A stretch of 64,000 bases of DNA from Vibrio proteolyticus NBRC 13287 (GCF_000467125.1 NZ_BATJ01000021.1:1-64000), one strand, 5' to 3'. Shown: positions 16,274 to 24,423, counted from the stretch's first letter. A program made the numbers and translations. The notes: generated by a model from the letters alone, not told the origin.

Positions 16274-16930
16274 TTAGTCTTCGACTTTCGCACCTTGTGG
16301 GGTGCCGGTGATGACCACATCTGCGCCGCGGTGTGCAAACAAACCGACAGTCACGACCCCTGGCAGTGCATTGATTTTGTCTTCCATGTCTTTCGGATGC
16401 GTGATCTGCATATTGTGCACATCCAGAATCACGTTGCCGTTGTCGGTGATGACCCCTTCACGGTACGCCGGATCGCCACCCAGTTTCACTAATTCACGGG
16501 CCACGTACGAACGGGCCATCGGAATGACTTCCACAGGAAGCGGGAATTGTCCCAGCACGTCCACGGCTTTGGTGTCATCAACGATACAGATAAACTTATC
16601 GGCAATGGCGGCGACGATCTTTTCGCGAGTCAGCGCTGCACCACCCCCTTTGATCATTTCACGAGCCGGGTTGATTTCATCGGCACCGTCCACATAGACA
16701 TCCAGTTTGACCACATCGTTGCAGTCGTATACTTCGATGCCCAGTGCTTTGAGTTTTTCGGTAGAAGCTTCTGAGCTGGACACGGCACCTTGGATGTCGT
16801 CTTTGATTGAGCCCAGTGCATCGATGAAGTGATTCACGGTAGAACCGGTACCGACACCGACAATGCTGTCTTTTTCAACATATTTCAGCGCAGCCCAACC
16901 CGCGGCCTTTTTCATTTCATCTTGAGTCAT
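16274..16930 (-). CDS. rpiA: Ribose-5-phosphate isomerase A
   Basis: RpiA (218 residues) interconverts ribulose 5-phosphate and ribose 5-phosphate in the pentose phosphate pathway. Visible motifs: GVGTGSTVNHFIDAL (phosphate loop), DGADEINP with catalytic aspartates, and IKGGGAALTREKIVA with the catalytic glutamate and lysine. The start at 16930 (MTQDEMKK) is preferred to the ATG two codons upstream because CAGGAG lies six bases before it but directly abuts the other. It is convergent with nothing: serA follows in the same direction beyond a terminator. Confidence 0.97.
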   Translation of the reverse strand: MTQDEMKKAAGWAALKYVEKDSIVGVGTGSTVNHFIDALGSIKDDIQGAVSSSEASTEKLKALGIEVYDCNDVVKLDVYVDGADEINPAREMIKGGGAALTREKIVAAIADKFICIVDDTKAVDVLGQFPLPVEVIPMARSYVARELVKLGGDPAYREGVITDNGNVILDVHNMQITHPKDMEDKINALPGVVTVGLFAHRGADVVITGTPQGAKVED

Positions 16931-16960
16931 GCCCATCTCCTGAATGCTTGAGTTAAAGTG

Positions 16961-17581
16961 TTATCGCGGCGCGATTATAGCCTCATTGCCGGTGGATTCC
17001 CATTGCCAGATCCGGCTTGGGGTCACTATTTTGGGCAGTGGTATATCCCAGGATTCAATCGGTAGCTGTTCGACGTGCTGGCAGTCGTGCGCCAGACCCA
17101 CAGGCCGGGGACCACGACCGGTTTTAAACCAGCTTTCAAGCGTCCGGTCGTAATAGCCGCCGCCCATACCGAGTCGGTGACCACGTGAATCGAATCCCAC
17201 CAAGGGAGTGCAGATCAGATCCAGTTGCTGAACTGGCCGAATGTGCTGTTGGGCCAGTCTCGGCTCAGCGATACCGAATTTGTTGAACACCATCGGACTG
17301 TCAGCGCGATAGCGGAGGAACAACAGATGGCCAGGAGAGAAAGGATGCAGGACAGGCAGGTAGGCCTCTTTGCCTTCGGCCCACAGCGCATCGATCAAGG
17401 GGCGGGTATCCAGTTCACCGTCGGTGGAGAGATACAGGGCAATGTGCTGGCTGGTTTGGTACTCTGGCAATTGAGAAAATTGTTTCACCAGATCGAGTCC
17501 GGCCAGACGCTGGGTGTCACTGCAAAGTTGATTGCGTCTTTCGCGTATCTGGCGGCGAAAGTCCTGCCTTGAAAGGTTCAT
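16961..17581 (-). CDS. fthC: 5-formyltetrahydrofolate cyclo-ligase
   Basis: The protein (about 206 residues, also called YgfA) converts 5-formyl-THF to 5,10-methenyl-THF using ATP. Seen: an Arg/Lys-rich start RQDFRRQIRERRNQL, and the late motif VGFDSRGHRLGMGGGYYDRTL, which carries the ATP-binding glycine-rich stretch. The frame stays open for 50 more codons upstream, but that stretch is 6S RNA; ATG 17581 has AAGG 8 bp before it and is the right start. In E. coli the same gene follows 6S RNA and is co-transcribed with it. Confidence 0.95.
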   Translation of the reverse strand: MNLSRQDFRRQIRERRNQLCSDTQRLAGLDLVKQFSQLPEYQTSQHIALYLSTDGELDTRPLIDALWAEGKEAYLPVLHPFSPGHLLFLRYRADSPMVFNKFGIAEPRLAQQHIRPVQQLDLICTPLVGFDSRGHRLGMGGGYYDRTLESWFKTGRGPRPVGLAHDCQHVEQLPIESWDIPLPKIVTPSRIWQWESTGNEAIIAPR

Positions 17582-17615
17582 ACCAATTACCTTGAGATTG
17601 TTCTTGGTATCGATA

Positions 17616-17801
17616 GGATACCCCAGAGTGCCGTTGAGGATTGTGGCCCTTGAACCAGCTGGTTCAAGGCGGATCAGCAATGATAACCGTAGGCTTCTCG
17701 GTACGGGCCGAGCTTGCTCAATAGCTACCAAGTACTAACCCTTAGGTATTGCTTATCGGCTCAGGGACTTACATCCTGCTGACGCACACTCCAGGGTAAA
17801 T
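17616..17801 (-). ncRNA. ssrS: 6S RNA
   Basis: About 186 nt between zapA and fthC on the minus strand resemble 6S RNA. Conserved blocks read in order: GTCCCTGAGCCGATA, GAGCAAGCTCGGCCCGTACC, GAGAAGCCT and CCTTGAACCAGCTGGTTCAAGG, a hairpin typical of the 3' half. The ends pair (ACCCTGGAGTG with CACTCTGGGGT). 6S RNA binds the sigma70 holoenzyme as a promoter mimic in stationary phase. The zapA-ssrS-fthC order is the standard gammaproteobacterial one. The ends are estimates within a few bases. Confidence 0.93.
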
Positions 17802-17819
17802 TTGGTCGTCCGGTAAAAG

Positions 17820-18125
17820 CTACTGCTGTCCTGGCTTCACTTTATTTAACACTTCATCGAGTGTTATGGAGAGCTTTTCCATCCGCTCTGTCAGCGCTTG
17901 ACGATCCAGCGCTTCTTCATTCTTAGATTGCAATTCGTAACAAATGTTCAGTGCGGCAATGGTTAACAACTGCACTTCATTGGTCACTTTGGTGCGAGAG
18001 GTCATTTCATGGATACGGTTATTTAGGTCATCGGCCGCTCTCAGCAATGACTCTTCCTGTCCCTGAGGACAATTGACCCGGGTCAGTTTGCCCAGTACTT
18101 CAATTTCAACCGCTTGATTACTCAT
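17820..18125 (-). CDS. zapA: Cell division protein ZapA
   Basis: ZapA (101 residues) crosslinks and stabilises FtsZ filaments at mid-cell. The N-terminal globular part begins EIEVLGKLTRVNCPQGQEESL and is followed by a helical region LLTIAALNICYELQ and a C-terminal coiled coil from about residue 60. The length matches the family. It is first in the zapA-6S RNA-fthC cluster and divergent from ygfB. A short perfect hairpin (TCGGTGG / CCACCGA, 18155-18177) lies in its upstream region. Confidence 0.95.
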   Translation of the reverse strand: MSNQAVEIEVLGKLTRVNCPQGQEESLLRAADDLNNRIHEMTSRTKVTNEVQLLTIAALNICYELQSKNEEALDRQALTERMEKLSITLDEVLNKVKPGQQ

Positions 18126-18364
18126 GTTTGATGAACTCTTTACGCGCCTTATTGGGTCGGTGGAATATGCGCCACCGAGGAGGAAACTATAGGAAAAGCG
18201 CCTTTAAGATTCAAGCTTTTCCACTGACCATTGAGCAAAACAAAGCCTAACAACACAGGATTTGGGCAATTTGCACAAAAGCTGCCCACATTTAAGGAAC
18301 TCAACGTTTTCGCTCTGGGTGCGAAGTGATAGGATTAGCTTTATTTGTCACAATTAGGCTTCCC

Positions 18365-18940
18365 ATGAGCAAAACTACACTCCCTGACTACCTCGGCGCT
18401 GCCACTGAACTTCAATCGGCCGGACTGGCTGTCAACCCAGCGGAACTGCATGGTCTGCTCACAGGGATGCTCAGTGGCGGATTAAGTTTAAATGATGACA
18501 GTTGGCAGCCGCTGCTGTTTGATTACACTAACGATGGTATGGGCTGGCCAAGCGGTGCGCTGTTGGTGGCCAAATCTGTGCTGGAAGCAAGCAAACAAGA
18601 GATGACCGGCACCAGCCTGGAGATGGAACTGCTTTTGCCGGATGATGATGCAGGCGCCAGCCTGTTTGATCTGGCGGACGGGGTTGCCGATTGGGTCAAC
18701 CATTTTATTTCCGGCCTGGGGCTGGTGAACGCCGGGTTGAAAAATGCGTCGGCAGATGTGAAAGAAGCGCTGGCGGATATGGAAGAGATTGCCCGTCTTG
18801 GCATTGATGAAGATGACGATTTAGGTGAGCAGGCACAGCTGCTGCTTCAGGTGGTCGAACATATTAAAGCCTGCGTACTGACCATCCATGCAGAACTGGG
18901 TAGCCGGCCGGCGCCTGAGAGTACGCCCACCATTCACTAA
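18365..18940 (+). CDS. ygfB: UPF0149 family protein YgfB
   Basis: The 191-residue protein belongs to the UPF0149/YgfB family. It contains the family signature AELHGLLTGMLSGG near residue 28 and an acidic middle LLPDDDAGASLFDLADGVADWVNHF split by the FISGLG stretch. It is soluble and all-helical in known relatives; in Pseudomonas a YgfB protein influences beta-lactam resistance genes, but a role here is not shown. ATG 18365 is preferred over an upstream start that adds 13 unconserved residues. It is 12 bp before ubiH, probably one operon with ubiH-ubiI. Confidence 0.9.
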   Translation: MSKTTLPDYLGAATELQSAGLAVNPAELHGLLTGMLSGGLSLNDDSWQPLLFDYTNDGMGWPSGALLVAKSVLEASKQEMTGTSLEMELLLPDDDAGASLFDLADGVADWVNHFISGLGLVNAGLKNASADVKEALADMEEIARLGIDEDDDLGEQAQLLLQVVEHIKACVLTIHAELGSRPAPESTPTIH

Positions 18941-18952
18941 GCAGGTACCAGG

Positions 18953-20131
18953 ATGAAGCCGTTTGATGTAGTGATTGCTGGCGGTGCAATGGCCGGGATG
19001 ACTCTGGCGCTTGCACTGGATCATCTTAGTAATCAGCAACTGTCTATTGGGATTGTGGAACCGTTTCACACCGATCATCAAGCCCACCCGGGGTTCGATT
19101 CGCGATCCATTGCGCTGTCGCATGGTACGGTTGAGACACTCAAGCAGTTTGCCTTATGGGAGACGCTTGCTGAGGTGGTGACTCCGATTGCACACATTCA
19201 TGTGTCTGACCGTGGCCACGCAGGTATGACGGACATTGATCGCCAAGAGCTGGGATTGGCCGCTCTGGGGTATGTGGTCGAGTTGGCGGATGTGGGCCGT
19301 CTCTACCAGCAAAAAATCAGCCAGTGTCCGCAAATTACCCTGTTTTGTCCGAATGCCGTGGCCGATGTTAAGCGCACAGACAGCCATGCTTTGGTGTCAC
19401 TTCGGGACGGAACACAGCTCAAAACCCGGCTGCTGGTGGCAGCAGATGGCGCGGTGTCCACTTGTTGCCAGCAATTGGGGCTGCCGCTTCAGGAGCATGA
19501 TTTTGGTCAGGTGGCATTGATCGCCAATGTGCTGTGTCAACAGGCTCATCAGGGGCGTGCGTTTGAACGCTTTACCCAGCATGGTCCACTGGCGTTGCTA
19601 CCGATGAGTGAAGGACGAATGTCGTTGGTTTGGTGTATGCCGCCCGAACAGGCTGAGCGCGTTTTGGCTTTGGATGACACACAGTTCCTTGCTGAGCTGC
19701 AACGCGACTTTGGCTGGCGTTTGGGGAAATTCTCAAAAGTGGGAAGCCGGGCGAGTTATCCCCTATTACTGCGTTACCGGGAGGCTAATATCAGTCACCG
19801 CTTTGCTATTGTTGGTAATGCAGCGCAAACTTTGCACCCCATCGCCGGGCAGGGGTTCAACCTGGGTATTCGCGATGTCGCCAGCCTGGCTGAAGAACTG
19901 CTGAACTCGCTTGATGATGTCGGACGCTACACCGCGCTGGCGGCGTTCAGTCAGCGTCGCCATGACGATCGGAACCGTACCATTCAATTGACGACGTCAC
20001 TGGTACACATATTTTCAAATGATTGGCTGACATTGCGTCTGGGACGCAATCTTGGCCTGGCTGCGATGGACAATATCCCGGCGCTCAAGGCACCTTTGCT
20101 GAGACGAACGCTCGGACTGGTCGACCGCTAA
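18953..20131 (+). CDS. ubiH: 2-octaprenyl-6-methoxyphenol hydroxylase
   Basis: UbiH (392 residues) is a class A flavin monooxygenase of aerobic ubiquinone synthesis. Seen: the N-terminal FAD motif VVIAGGAMAGMTLALAL (GxGxxG type), the middle LLVAADGAVSTC (DG motif), and AIVGNAAQTLHPIAGQGFNLG near residue 280, the GD-like FAD ribityl motif (here GN instead of the usual GD). It is followed 23 bp later by its paralogue ubiI. Assignment to UbiH rather than UbiF rests on gene order after ygfB and pairing with ubiI. Confidence 0.9.
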   Translation: MKPFDVVIAGGAMAGMTLALALDHLSNQQLSIGIVEPFHTDHQAHPGFDSRSIALSHGTVETLKQFALWETLAEVVTPIAHIHVSDRGHAGMTDIDRQELGLAALGYVVELADVGRLYQQKISQCPQITLFCPNAVADVKRTDSHALVSLRDGTQLKTRLLVAADGAVSTCCQQLGLPLQEHDFGQVALIANVLCQQAHQGRAFERFTQHGPLALLPMSEGRMSLVWCMPPEQAERVLALDDTQFLAELQRDFGWRLGKFSKVGSRASYPLLLRYREANISHRFAIVGNAAQTLHPIAGQGFNLGIRDVASLAEELLNSLDDVGRYTALAAFSQRRHDDRNRTIQLTTSLVHIFSNDWLTLRLGRNLGLAAMDNIPALKAPLLRRTLGLVDR

Positions 20132-20154
20132 CGGAGACGGATTAAGGTAAAAAC

Positions 20155-21378
20155 ATGATGCAGAGCGTTGATATTGCCATTGTGGGTGGTGGTATGGTGG
20201 GGTTAGCTCTGGCTGCCGCATTTAAGGACAGCGATCTACGGATAGCGGTCATCGAAGGTCGGACTCCGGATGAATCTCTGGCGGAATTGCCCGATGTGCG
20301 CGTGTCCGCACTGAGCCGTTCCAGTGAAACTATTTTACGTAATCTGGGTGTTTGGGAAGGTATCACCCGGCGACGATTGTCGCCGTATTCCGCGATGGAA
20401 GTGTGGGAACAGGACAGCTTCGCCCGGATCGAATTCAGTGCGAATGCGCTGGGGCAGCCGGATCTGGGACACATCGTTGAAAACCGTGTGATTCAGTTGG
20501 CCCTGCTGGAGCAGGTTCAGCAGATGAACAATGTGACGTTATACATGCCCGCCACCTGTCACTCTCTGGCCGTCAGTGAACGCGAAGCCTGGCTGACACT
20601 GGACAACGGACAGGCACTGACTGCCAAGCTGGTGGTCGGAGCTGATGGCGCTAATTCTTGGGTTCGTCATCAACAGGATATTCCTCTGACCCACTGGGAT
20701 TATGGTCACAGCGCGATCGTGGCCAATGTTTATACCGCGGACACTCATGACAGTGTCGCACGGCAGATCTTCACACCGAATGGGCCTCTGGCATTTTTGC
20801 CTTTGCAAGATCAACATCTTAGCTCGATTGTCTGGTCAACCGATCCCAGCCGGGCTGAGCGCTTGATGGCGTTGTCGGATCGTGAATTCAACAAAGTGCT
20901 CACCGCCGAGTTCGATGCCCGCTTGGGGTTGTGTGAAGTCCGTGGCGAGCGGGCAGCGTATCCACTTAAGATGCGTTATGCCCGTGATTTCATCGCCCAG
21001 CGTATTGCTCTGGTTGGTGACGCGGCGCATACCATTCACCCGTTAGCAGGGCAGGGCGTGAATCTCGGGCTGTTGGATGCCGCCAGCTTAGCGCAAGAGG
21101 TGTATGCGCTGTGGCGTCAGGGAGAAGATATCGGTGCGCGTCGTAACCTGCGTGGCTACGAGCGCTGGCGCAAAGCCGAAGCGGCGAAGATGATTGCTGC
21201 GATGCAGGGATTCCGCGATCTGTTTGACGGGAACAATCCGGCGAAGAAGCTGATTCGTGGTCTGGGAATGAAACTGGCAGGCCAGCTGCCCGGCGCGAAA
21301 GATGAGATCATGAAGCGTGCCCTGGGACTAAAAGGCCATTTGCCTGATTTGGCAAAGCGAACAGTGTATGCGGATTAA
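20155..21378 (+). CDS. ubiI: 2-octaprenylphenol hydroxylase
   Basis: UbiI (VisC; 407 residues) hydroxylates C5 of the ubiquinone ring precursor. The FAD motif VDIAIVGGGMVGLALAAAF is at the start, VVGADGANSWVR at about residue 160, and LVGDAAHTIHPLAGQGVNLG near residue 285, all diagnostic of this flavin monooxygenase group. It starts with two ATG codons; the second may also serve. It is last in the ygfB-ubiH-ubiI unit and is followed by a strong terminator. Confidence 0.92.
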   Translation: MMQSVDIAIVGGGMVGLALAAAFKDSDLRIAVIEGRTPDESLAELPDVRVSALSRSSETILRNLGVWEGITRRRLSPYSAMEVWEQDSFARIEFSANALGQPDLGHIVENRVIQLALLEQVQQMNNVTLYMPATCHSLAVSEREAWLTLDNGQALTAKLVVGADGANSWVRHQQDIPLTHWDYGHSAIVANVYTADTHDSVARQIFTPNGPLAFLPLQDQHLSSIVWSTDPSRAERLMALSDREFNKVLTAEFDARLGLCEVRGERAAYPLKMRYARDFIAQRIALVGDAAHTIHPLAGQGVNLGLLDAASLAQEVYALWRQGEDIGARRNLRGYERWRKAEAAKMIAAMQGFRDLFDGNNPAKKLIRGLGMKLAGQLPGAKDEIMKRALGLKGHLPDLAKRTVYAD

Positions 21379-21392
21379 ACCATTAGAAAGGT

Positions 21393-21422
21393 AAAAGGGT
21401 TGGCCAGTGGCCAACCCTTTTT
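21393..21422. terminator. Bidirectional terminator between ubiI and ytfK
   Basis: AAAAGGGTTGGCC pairs perfectly with GGCCAACCCTTTT around a 3-nt loop, between convergent genes. Confidence 0.93.
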
Positions 21423-21430
21423 AATTCATT

Positions 21431-21637
21431 TTATGCATAGGCACAGCGCAGTTTCATGATTTCGCTGTTGATTTCTTTGACCGCCTGAAAATGACGGGCT
21501 TCGGCACGATCCGGCAAGATCAATTTGCCGTTATCAAATTCAAATTTGCCAATTCCATAGATGTAAATTCTTCCCTTGAATAATCGACTCACGTGTTTAG
21601 CAATCATACCGGGGATATAGCGCTTAAACAGTCTCAT
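21431..21637 (-). CDS. ytfK: YtfK-like DUF1107 protein
   Basis: A 68-residue protein of the DUF1107 family, the same length as E. coli YtfK. Shared features include the start FKRYIPGMIAKHVSRLFKGR, then IYIYGIGKFEFDNGKLILP and a helical end with VKEINSEIMKL. In E. coli YtfK binds SpoT and shifts it toward (p)ppGpp synthesis under phosphate or fatty-acid starvation; the same role here is inferred. AAGGATAAAGAT precedes the ATG. It is a single-gene unit with a long upstream gap. Confidence 0.88.
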   Translation of the reverse strand: MRLFKRYIPGMIAKHVSRLFKGRIYIYGIGKFEFDNGKLILPDRAEARHFQAVKEINSEIMKLRCAYA

Positions 21638-21715
21638 ATCTTTATCCTTGTTTTTTCTGGCACCGCAAATTGTAAGTAAGACTGGTTTAAAATTGTGTGA
21701 CAGTCTTGGAGAAAT

Positions 21716-21853
21716 ATGCAGTGGATATCGACTTTGTTGGATATTTGTGCTGCTGTAGGCAGATTCTCAGATAAATATCCAAGTTTATGTGATGCTTACC
21801 TCATTTTAGTTCGGTGTGTGGAACTACCTAATGAACTGAGACGCGCACATTAG
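21716..21853 (+). CDS. Possible small ORF antisense to the ytfK upstream region
   Basis: A 45-codon frame begins at an ATG with GGAG four bases before it and ends at TAG. The peptide starts MQWISTLLDICAAVGRFSD and contains three cysteines; I recognise no family. It lies opposite the ytfK promoter or leader region. The good ribosome site is the only support, so this may be chance. Confidence 0.25.
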   Translation: MQWISTLLDICAAVGRFSDKYPSLCDAYLILVRCVELPNELRRAH

Positions 21854-21927
21854 GCACGAGAATTATTACAGAATTAAGAATAGTCGAAATTTAGCTAAGA
21901 ATTTAAGAAAGGTGTAAATTTTTGTTG

Positions 21928-21954
21928 AAAAAAAGCCCGCAAAACATTGCGGGC
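21928..21954 (-). terminator. Minus-strand terminator in the ytfK upstream gap
   Basis: GCCCGCAA and TTGCGGGC form a perfect 8-bp stem with loop of four; on the minus strand seven T follow. The nearest minus-strand gene ends at 22191, about 240 bp away, so it may end a long 3' tail of the YbaK-like gene or a separate small RNA. Confidence 0.85.
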
Positions 21955-22190
21955 GAATAGTCACAGATGCATTACACAAAAAGTGGATGTCCTGAAACAA
22001 TCAGTGGATTCACTTTTGTTGTTGGAGAAGGATATCAACAATACTACTCAAATTGTTTGAACTTTAACCAACAAGCACAGACTACGCGAAAAAAATGCCC
22101 ATGACTATTTATGTTTTTATTTTGAATAAATATCTTTGATGTTAGTGTCTGGAGTTCGAGTTTGATCACGTTTTATTGTAATCCATTACA
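21955..22190. other. Non-coding gap with a hairpin, possible small RNA
   Basis: About 235 bp with no convincing gene. An imperfect hairpin (AAAAGTGGAT / ATTCACTTTT, 21979-22017) lies next to the strong minus-strand terminator. A small RNA running leftward and ending at 21928 is possible; no clear promoter was found. Confidence 0.3.
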
Positions 22191-22676
22191 CTAAATTGCC
22201 GTATCACGGCAAATGTCTCCGAACTGAGGCTGGCACAACTGCACCAGATCGTGACAACCCAGAGCTACTCCGGCCATGTGACAGCCGCTACTGATGGTAA
22301 CTTCCGGCTCTGTCAGCAGATGTTGATCAAAGATGATCGGCATCGATACGGGCAGCAAAAGGGGAGCAACACAACCTGGCTGATAGCCGGTTAATTCGGG
22401 GACCTGAGCCAGATCGACACAGGTCATTCGGCGCCAGCCAAGCAGAGCACGAACTTTCTTTGGATCCACAGATCTGTCGCCAGGAGCGCACGCCAGAGCG
22501 TATTGACCGCCCATGTCCCGTAGCAGAATTGACTTCACCATCTGGGCGGGACGGATGCCTCGTTGCCGGGCGGCGTCTTCGATGGTGGTGGCTGGCGTCT
22601 GATGAGGCAGCAGGCGATACGCCACCTGCTGCTCACGTAGATACCGCGTGATTTTGGTCTCTATCGGCTTATTCAT
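22191..22676 (-). CDS. YbaK/ProX-family aminoacyl-tRNA deacylase-like protein
   Basis: The 161-residue protein fits the YbaK/EbsC/ProX superfamily, which hydrolyses mischarged tRNA in trans. Matching features: TTIEDAARQRGIRPAQMVKSILLRD, with the conserved lysine of the deacylase site (MVKSILL), and PGDRSVDPKKVRALLG. Which mischarged tRNA is cleared cannot be told. The start overlaps the end of ygfZ by 8 bp, so the two are probably translated together. It may share the terminator at 21928. Confidence 0.8.
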   Translation of the reverse strand: MNKPIETKITRYLREQQVAYRLLPHQTPATTIEDAARQRGIRPAQMVKSILLRDMGGQYALACAPGDRSVDPKKVRALLGWRRMTCVDLAQVPELTGYQPGCVAPLLLPVSMPIIFDQHLLTEPEVTISSGCHMAGVALGCHDLVQLCQPQFGDICRDTAI

Positions 22677-23634
22677 TCTCTTCTAACGTATACGGCAAAG
22701 GCTGAATGGTCCAGGTGTGTTCCGGCTGATCCTGAAGGCGCAGGGGAGTGTCGGCGTCGAGGTTGTTGGGCAGAACAATCAAGCCGATGGCGCTGTTGTC
22801 GGCAAACACATAATGCGCAAGCAACTGACCAGCGCCACGCCAATTGTCTCCGACCGCCCGCTCAAGTGCCGTGCCTTCAATTGCCGTTGAGACACTGCCC
22901 TTGACTATGTACATCGCACGCTTGTTCATGCCGCGGTACTTAGCTCGCGCAACGGTTTCCTGACCGGTGTAACAGCCTTTAGTAAAGCTGATGCCTCCCA
23001 GTGCCTGCAGGTTGAGCGCTTGGGGAATATGTTCATTTTGCTCGCTGGCGCCGAGTACCGGTAACGCATGTTCGATGTCAAAGCGGGTCCACAGGGATTC
23101 GTCGACTTTGTTCGCGGTCCACTGTGCTGCCAGCGTTTCGGCTGCGTGTGCGTCCAGCAACAGCATCCAGCGCTCAGCATCTATTCTCACCGCACTGCCA
23201 CCGTTGATGGCCCGGACATCACCGCGCTGCTCCGACAGGCTGTCAATAAAATGTTCGGCTTGTTGGCCGAGCACTCCCAGAATGATCTCCTGACTGGCAT
23301 TGATCTCAACTTTGGAGAACACCGCGTACTTGCGGATCTCTCGCAATTCGACGTCGATCGCCGATCGTGGCTGCACCATGGCAAAGCCACCGTTGTGGTG
23401 GAACACACGAAATACGCTCCAGACCTTGCCTTTGGCATCGCAGTGCGCACCCAGTGTAGTTTGGTCCAAAGGCAGAGATACCACGTCGCAGGTGACCTGA
23501 CCTTGCAGGTAAGACTTCTTGTCATCACCTTGCAGAGTGATGGCTCCCCATGAGGGCAGGTAAGCCAGCATCAGGGGCGGCAACGCATCGTTTGCGTTTA
23601 CGGCAAGAGGAGTGAATGAGTTTTGCCAATCCAT
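22669..23634 (-). CDS. ygfZ: tRNA-modifying protein YgfZ, folate-binding
   Basis: YgfZ (321 residues) belongs to the GcvT-like folate-binding family and supports repair or assembly of certain Fe-S enzymes such as MiaB. The family signature KGCYTGQETVARAKYRG is present near residue 226, including the reactive cysteine. The N-terminus holds LQGDDKKSYLQGQVTCD, another conserved segment. AGGAA lies 7 bp before the ATG. It is divergent from sdhE and overlaps the downstream YbaK-like gene. Confidence 0.94.
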   Translation of the reverse strand: MDWQNSFTPLAVNANDALPPLMLAYLPSWGAITLQGDDKKSYLQGQVTCDVVSLPLDQTTLGAHCDAKGKVWSVFRVFHHNGGFAMVQPRSAIDVELREIRKYAVFSKVEINASQEIILGVLGQQAEHFIDSLSEQRGDVRAINGGSAVRIDAERWMLLLDAHAAETLAAQWTANKVDESLWTRFDIEHALPVLGASEQNEHIPQALNLQALGGISFTKGCYTGQETVARAKYRGMNKRAMYIVKGSVSTAIEGTALERAVGDNWRGAGQLLAHYVFADNSAIGLIVLPNNLDADTPLRLQDQPEHTWTIQPLPYTLEENE

Positions 23635-23780
23635 GTGAAATTCCTAGCTATGTTGGTATGGGGTTATGTTAATCCGGTTGAGTTTTTTTGTCAGCTTCTG
23701 CGGACTGTGACTGAGTTAGTGGTCGCCGTCTCTGACCCCTGTTACACTCAGCTAAAATTATGATTAGGTGAGGATAACCG

Positions 23781-24041
23781 ATGTACACTGCAGAAGAAAA
23801 AGCACGGATCAAGTGGGCATGCCGACGTGGGATGCTGGAACTTGATGTGGTCATTATGCCTTTTTTTGAGGAGTGCTTTGATTCACTGAGCGAGACGGAG
23901 CAACAGGATTTTGTGTCGCTGCTGGAGTGTGATGACCCGGATCTGTTTACCTGGATTATGGGGCATGGACGCAGTGAGAACCTGAGTCACGCCTCCATGG
24001 TAGACAAGATTGTTGCCCATAACCTCAGCAAAGTGCGTTAA
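23781..24041 (+). CDS. sdhE: FAD assembly factor SdhE
   Basis: SdhE (86 residues, formerly YgfY/CptB) helps attach FAD covalently to succinate dehydrogenase and fumarate reductase flavoproteins. The defining RGM motif (ACRRGMLELD) is at residues 16-18, followed by the acidic stretch and DPDLFTWIMG. GTGAGG precedes the ATG. The next gene, ygfX, overlaps its end, the usual sdhE-ygfX pair. It is divergent from ygfZ. Confidence 0.95.
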   Translation: MYTAEEKARIKWACRRGMLELDVVIMPFFEECFDSLSETEQQDFVSLLECDDPDLFTWIMGHGRSENLSHASMVDKIVAHNLSKVR

Positions 24042-24417
24042 CGTCCACTTACTCCCTTCTACTGATGCCCGTGTCCTGCATATGGTGGCTTGGCTACTGA
24101 CGACCTGGGCATCCCTTGCTGCTTTCCTGCCACTGGTCATTCTTCCCATGCTGTTGGTACCGATATGGCAATTGTGTCATCGGGGAGCACTGTTGCCCCC
24201 CGCCGCGCAAGGTCAACTGCGTTGTGGTCCCGGACGACAGGTTCGCTTTAACGATGACACTCTGACACTGCGCGGTTGTCAGAGCGCATGTGCTCACTGG
24301 TTTGTGATTGTGTATTTTGAACAGCGCGCGGCGTTAACGGTGTGGCGCGACAGTTTGAGTGACGCGGATTATCGCCATCTGCTGGTGGTGGTTCAAAGGG
24401 AGCGCCAGGCTCCCTGA
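24010..24417 (+). CDS. ygfX: YgfX/CptA-like membrane protein
   Basis: The protein is up to 135 residues, with two hydrophobic segments near residues 22-55 and a soluble tail containing HWFVIVYFEQRAALTVWRDSLSD, which fits the YgfX (CptA) family. Relatives sit in the inner membrane; E. coli CptA was described as a toxin acting on cytoskeletal proteins, a role that is debated and may not apply here. The start is uncertain: the frame overlaps sdhE and offers only TTG codons at 24010 and 24013 before an ATG at 24082, which would cut the first membrane segment. No good ribosome site is visible. Confidence 0.75.
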   Translation: MLPITSAKCVNVHLLPSTDARVLHMVAWLLTTWASLAAFLPLVILPMLLVPIWQLCHRGALLPPAAQGQLRCGPGRQVRFNDDTLTLRGCQSACAHWFVIVYFEQRAALTVWRDSLSDADYRHLLVVVQRERQAP

Positions 24418-24423
24418 ACGTGA

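Noticed and set aside
17582..17731. 50-residue N-terminal extension of fthC
   Set aside because: The stretch is 6S RNA; the family start lies at 17581 with its own ribosome site.
22142..22180. TTGATCACG-like motif as an FNR or CRP site
   Set aside because: Only one half is convincing, and it is at the 3' end of a gene with no promoter nearby.
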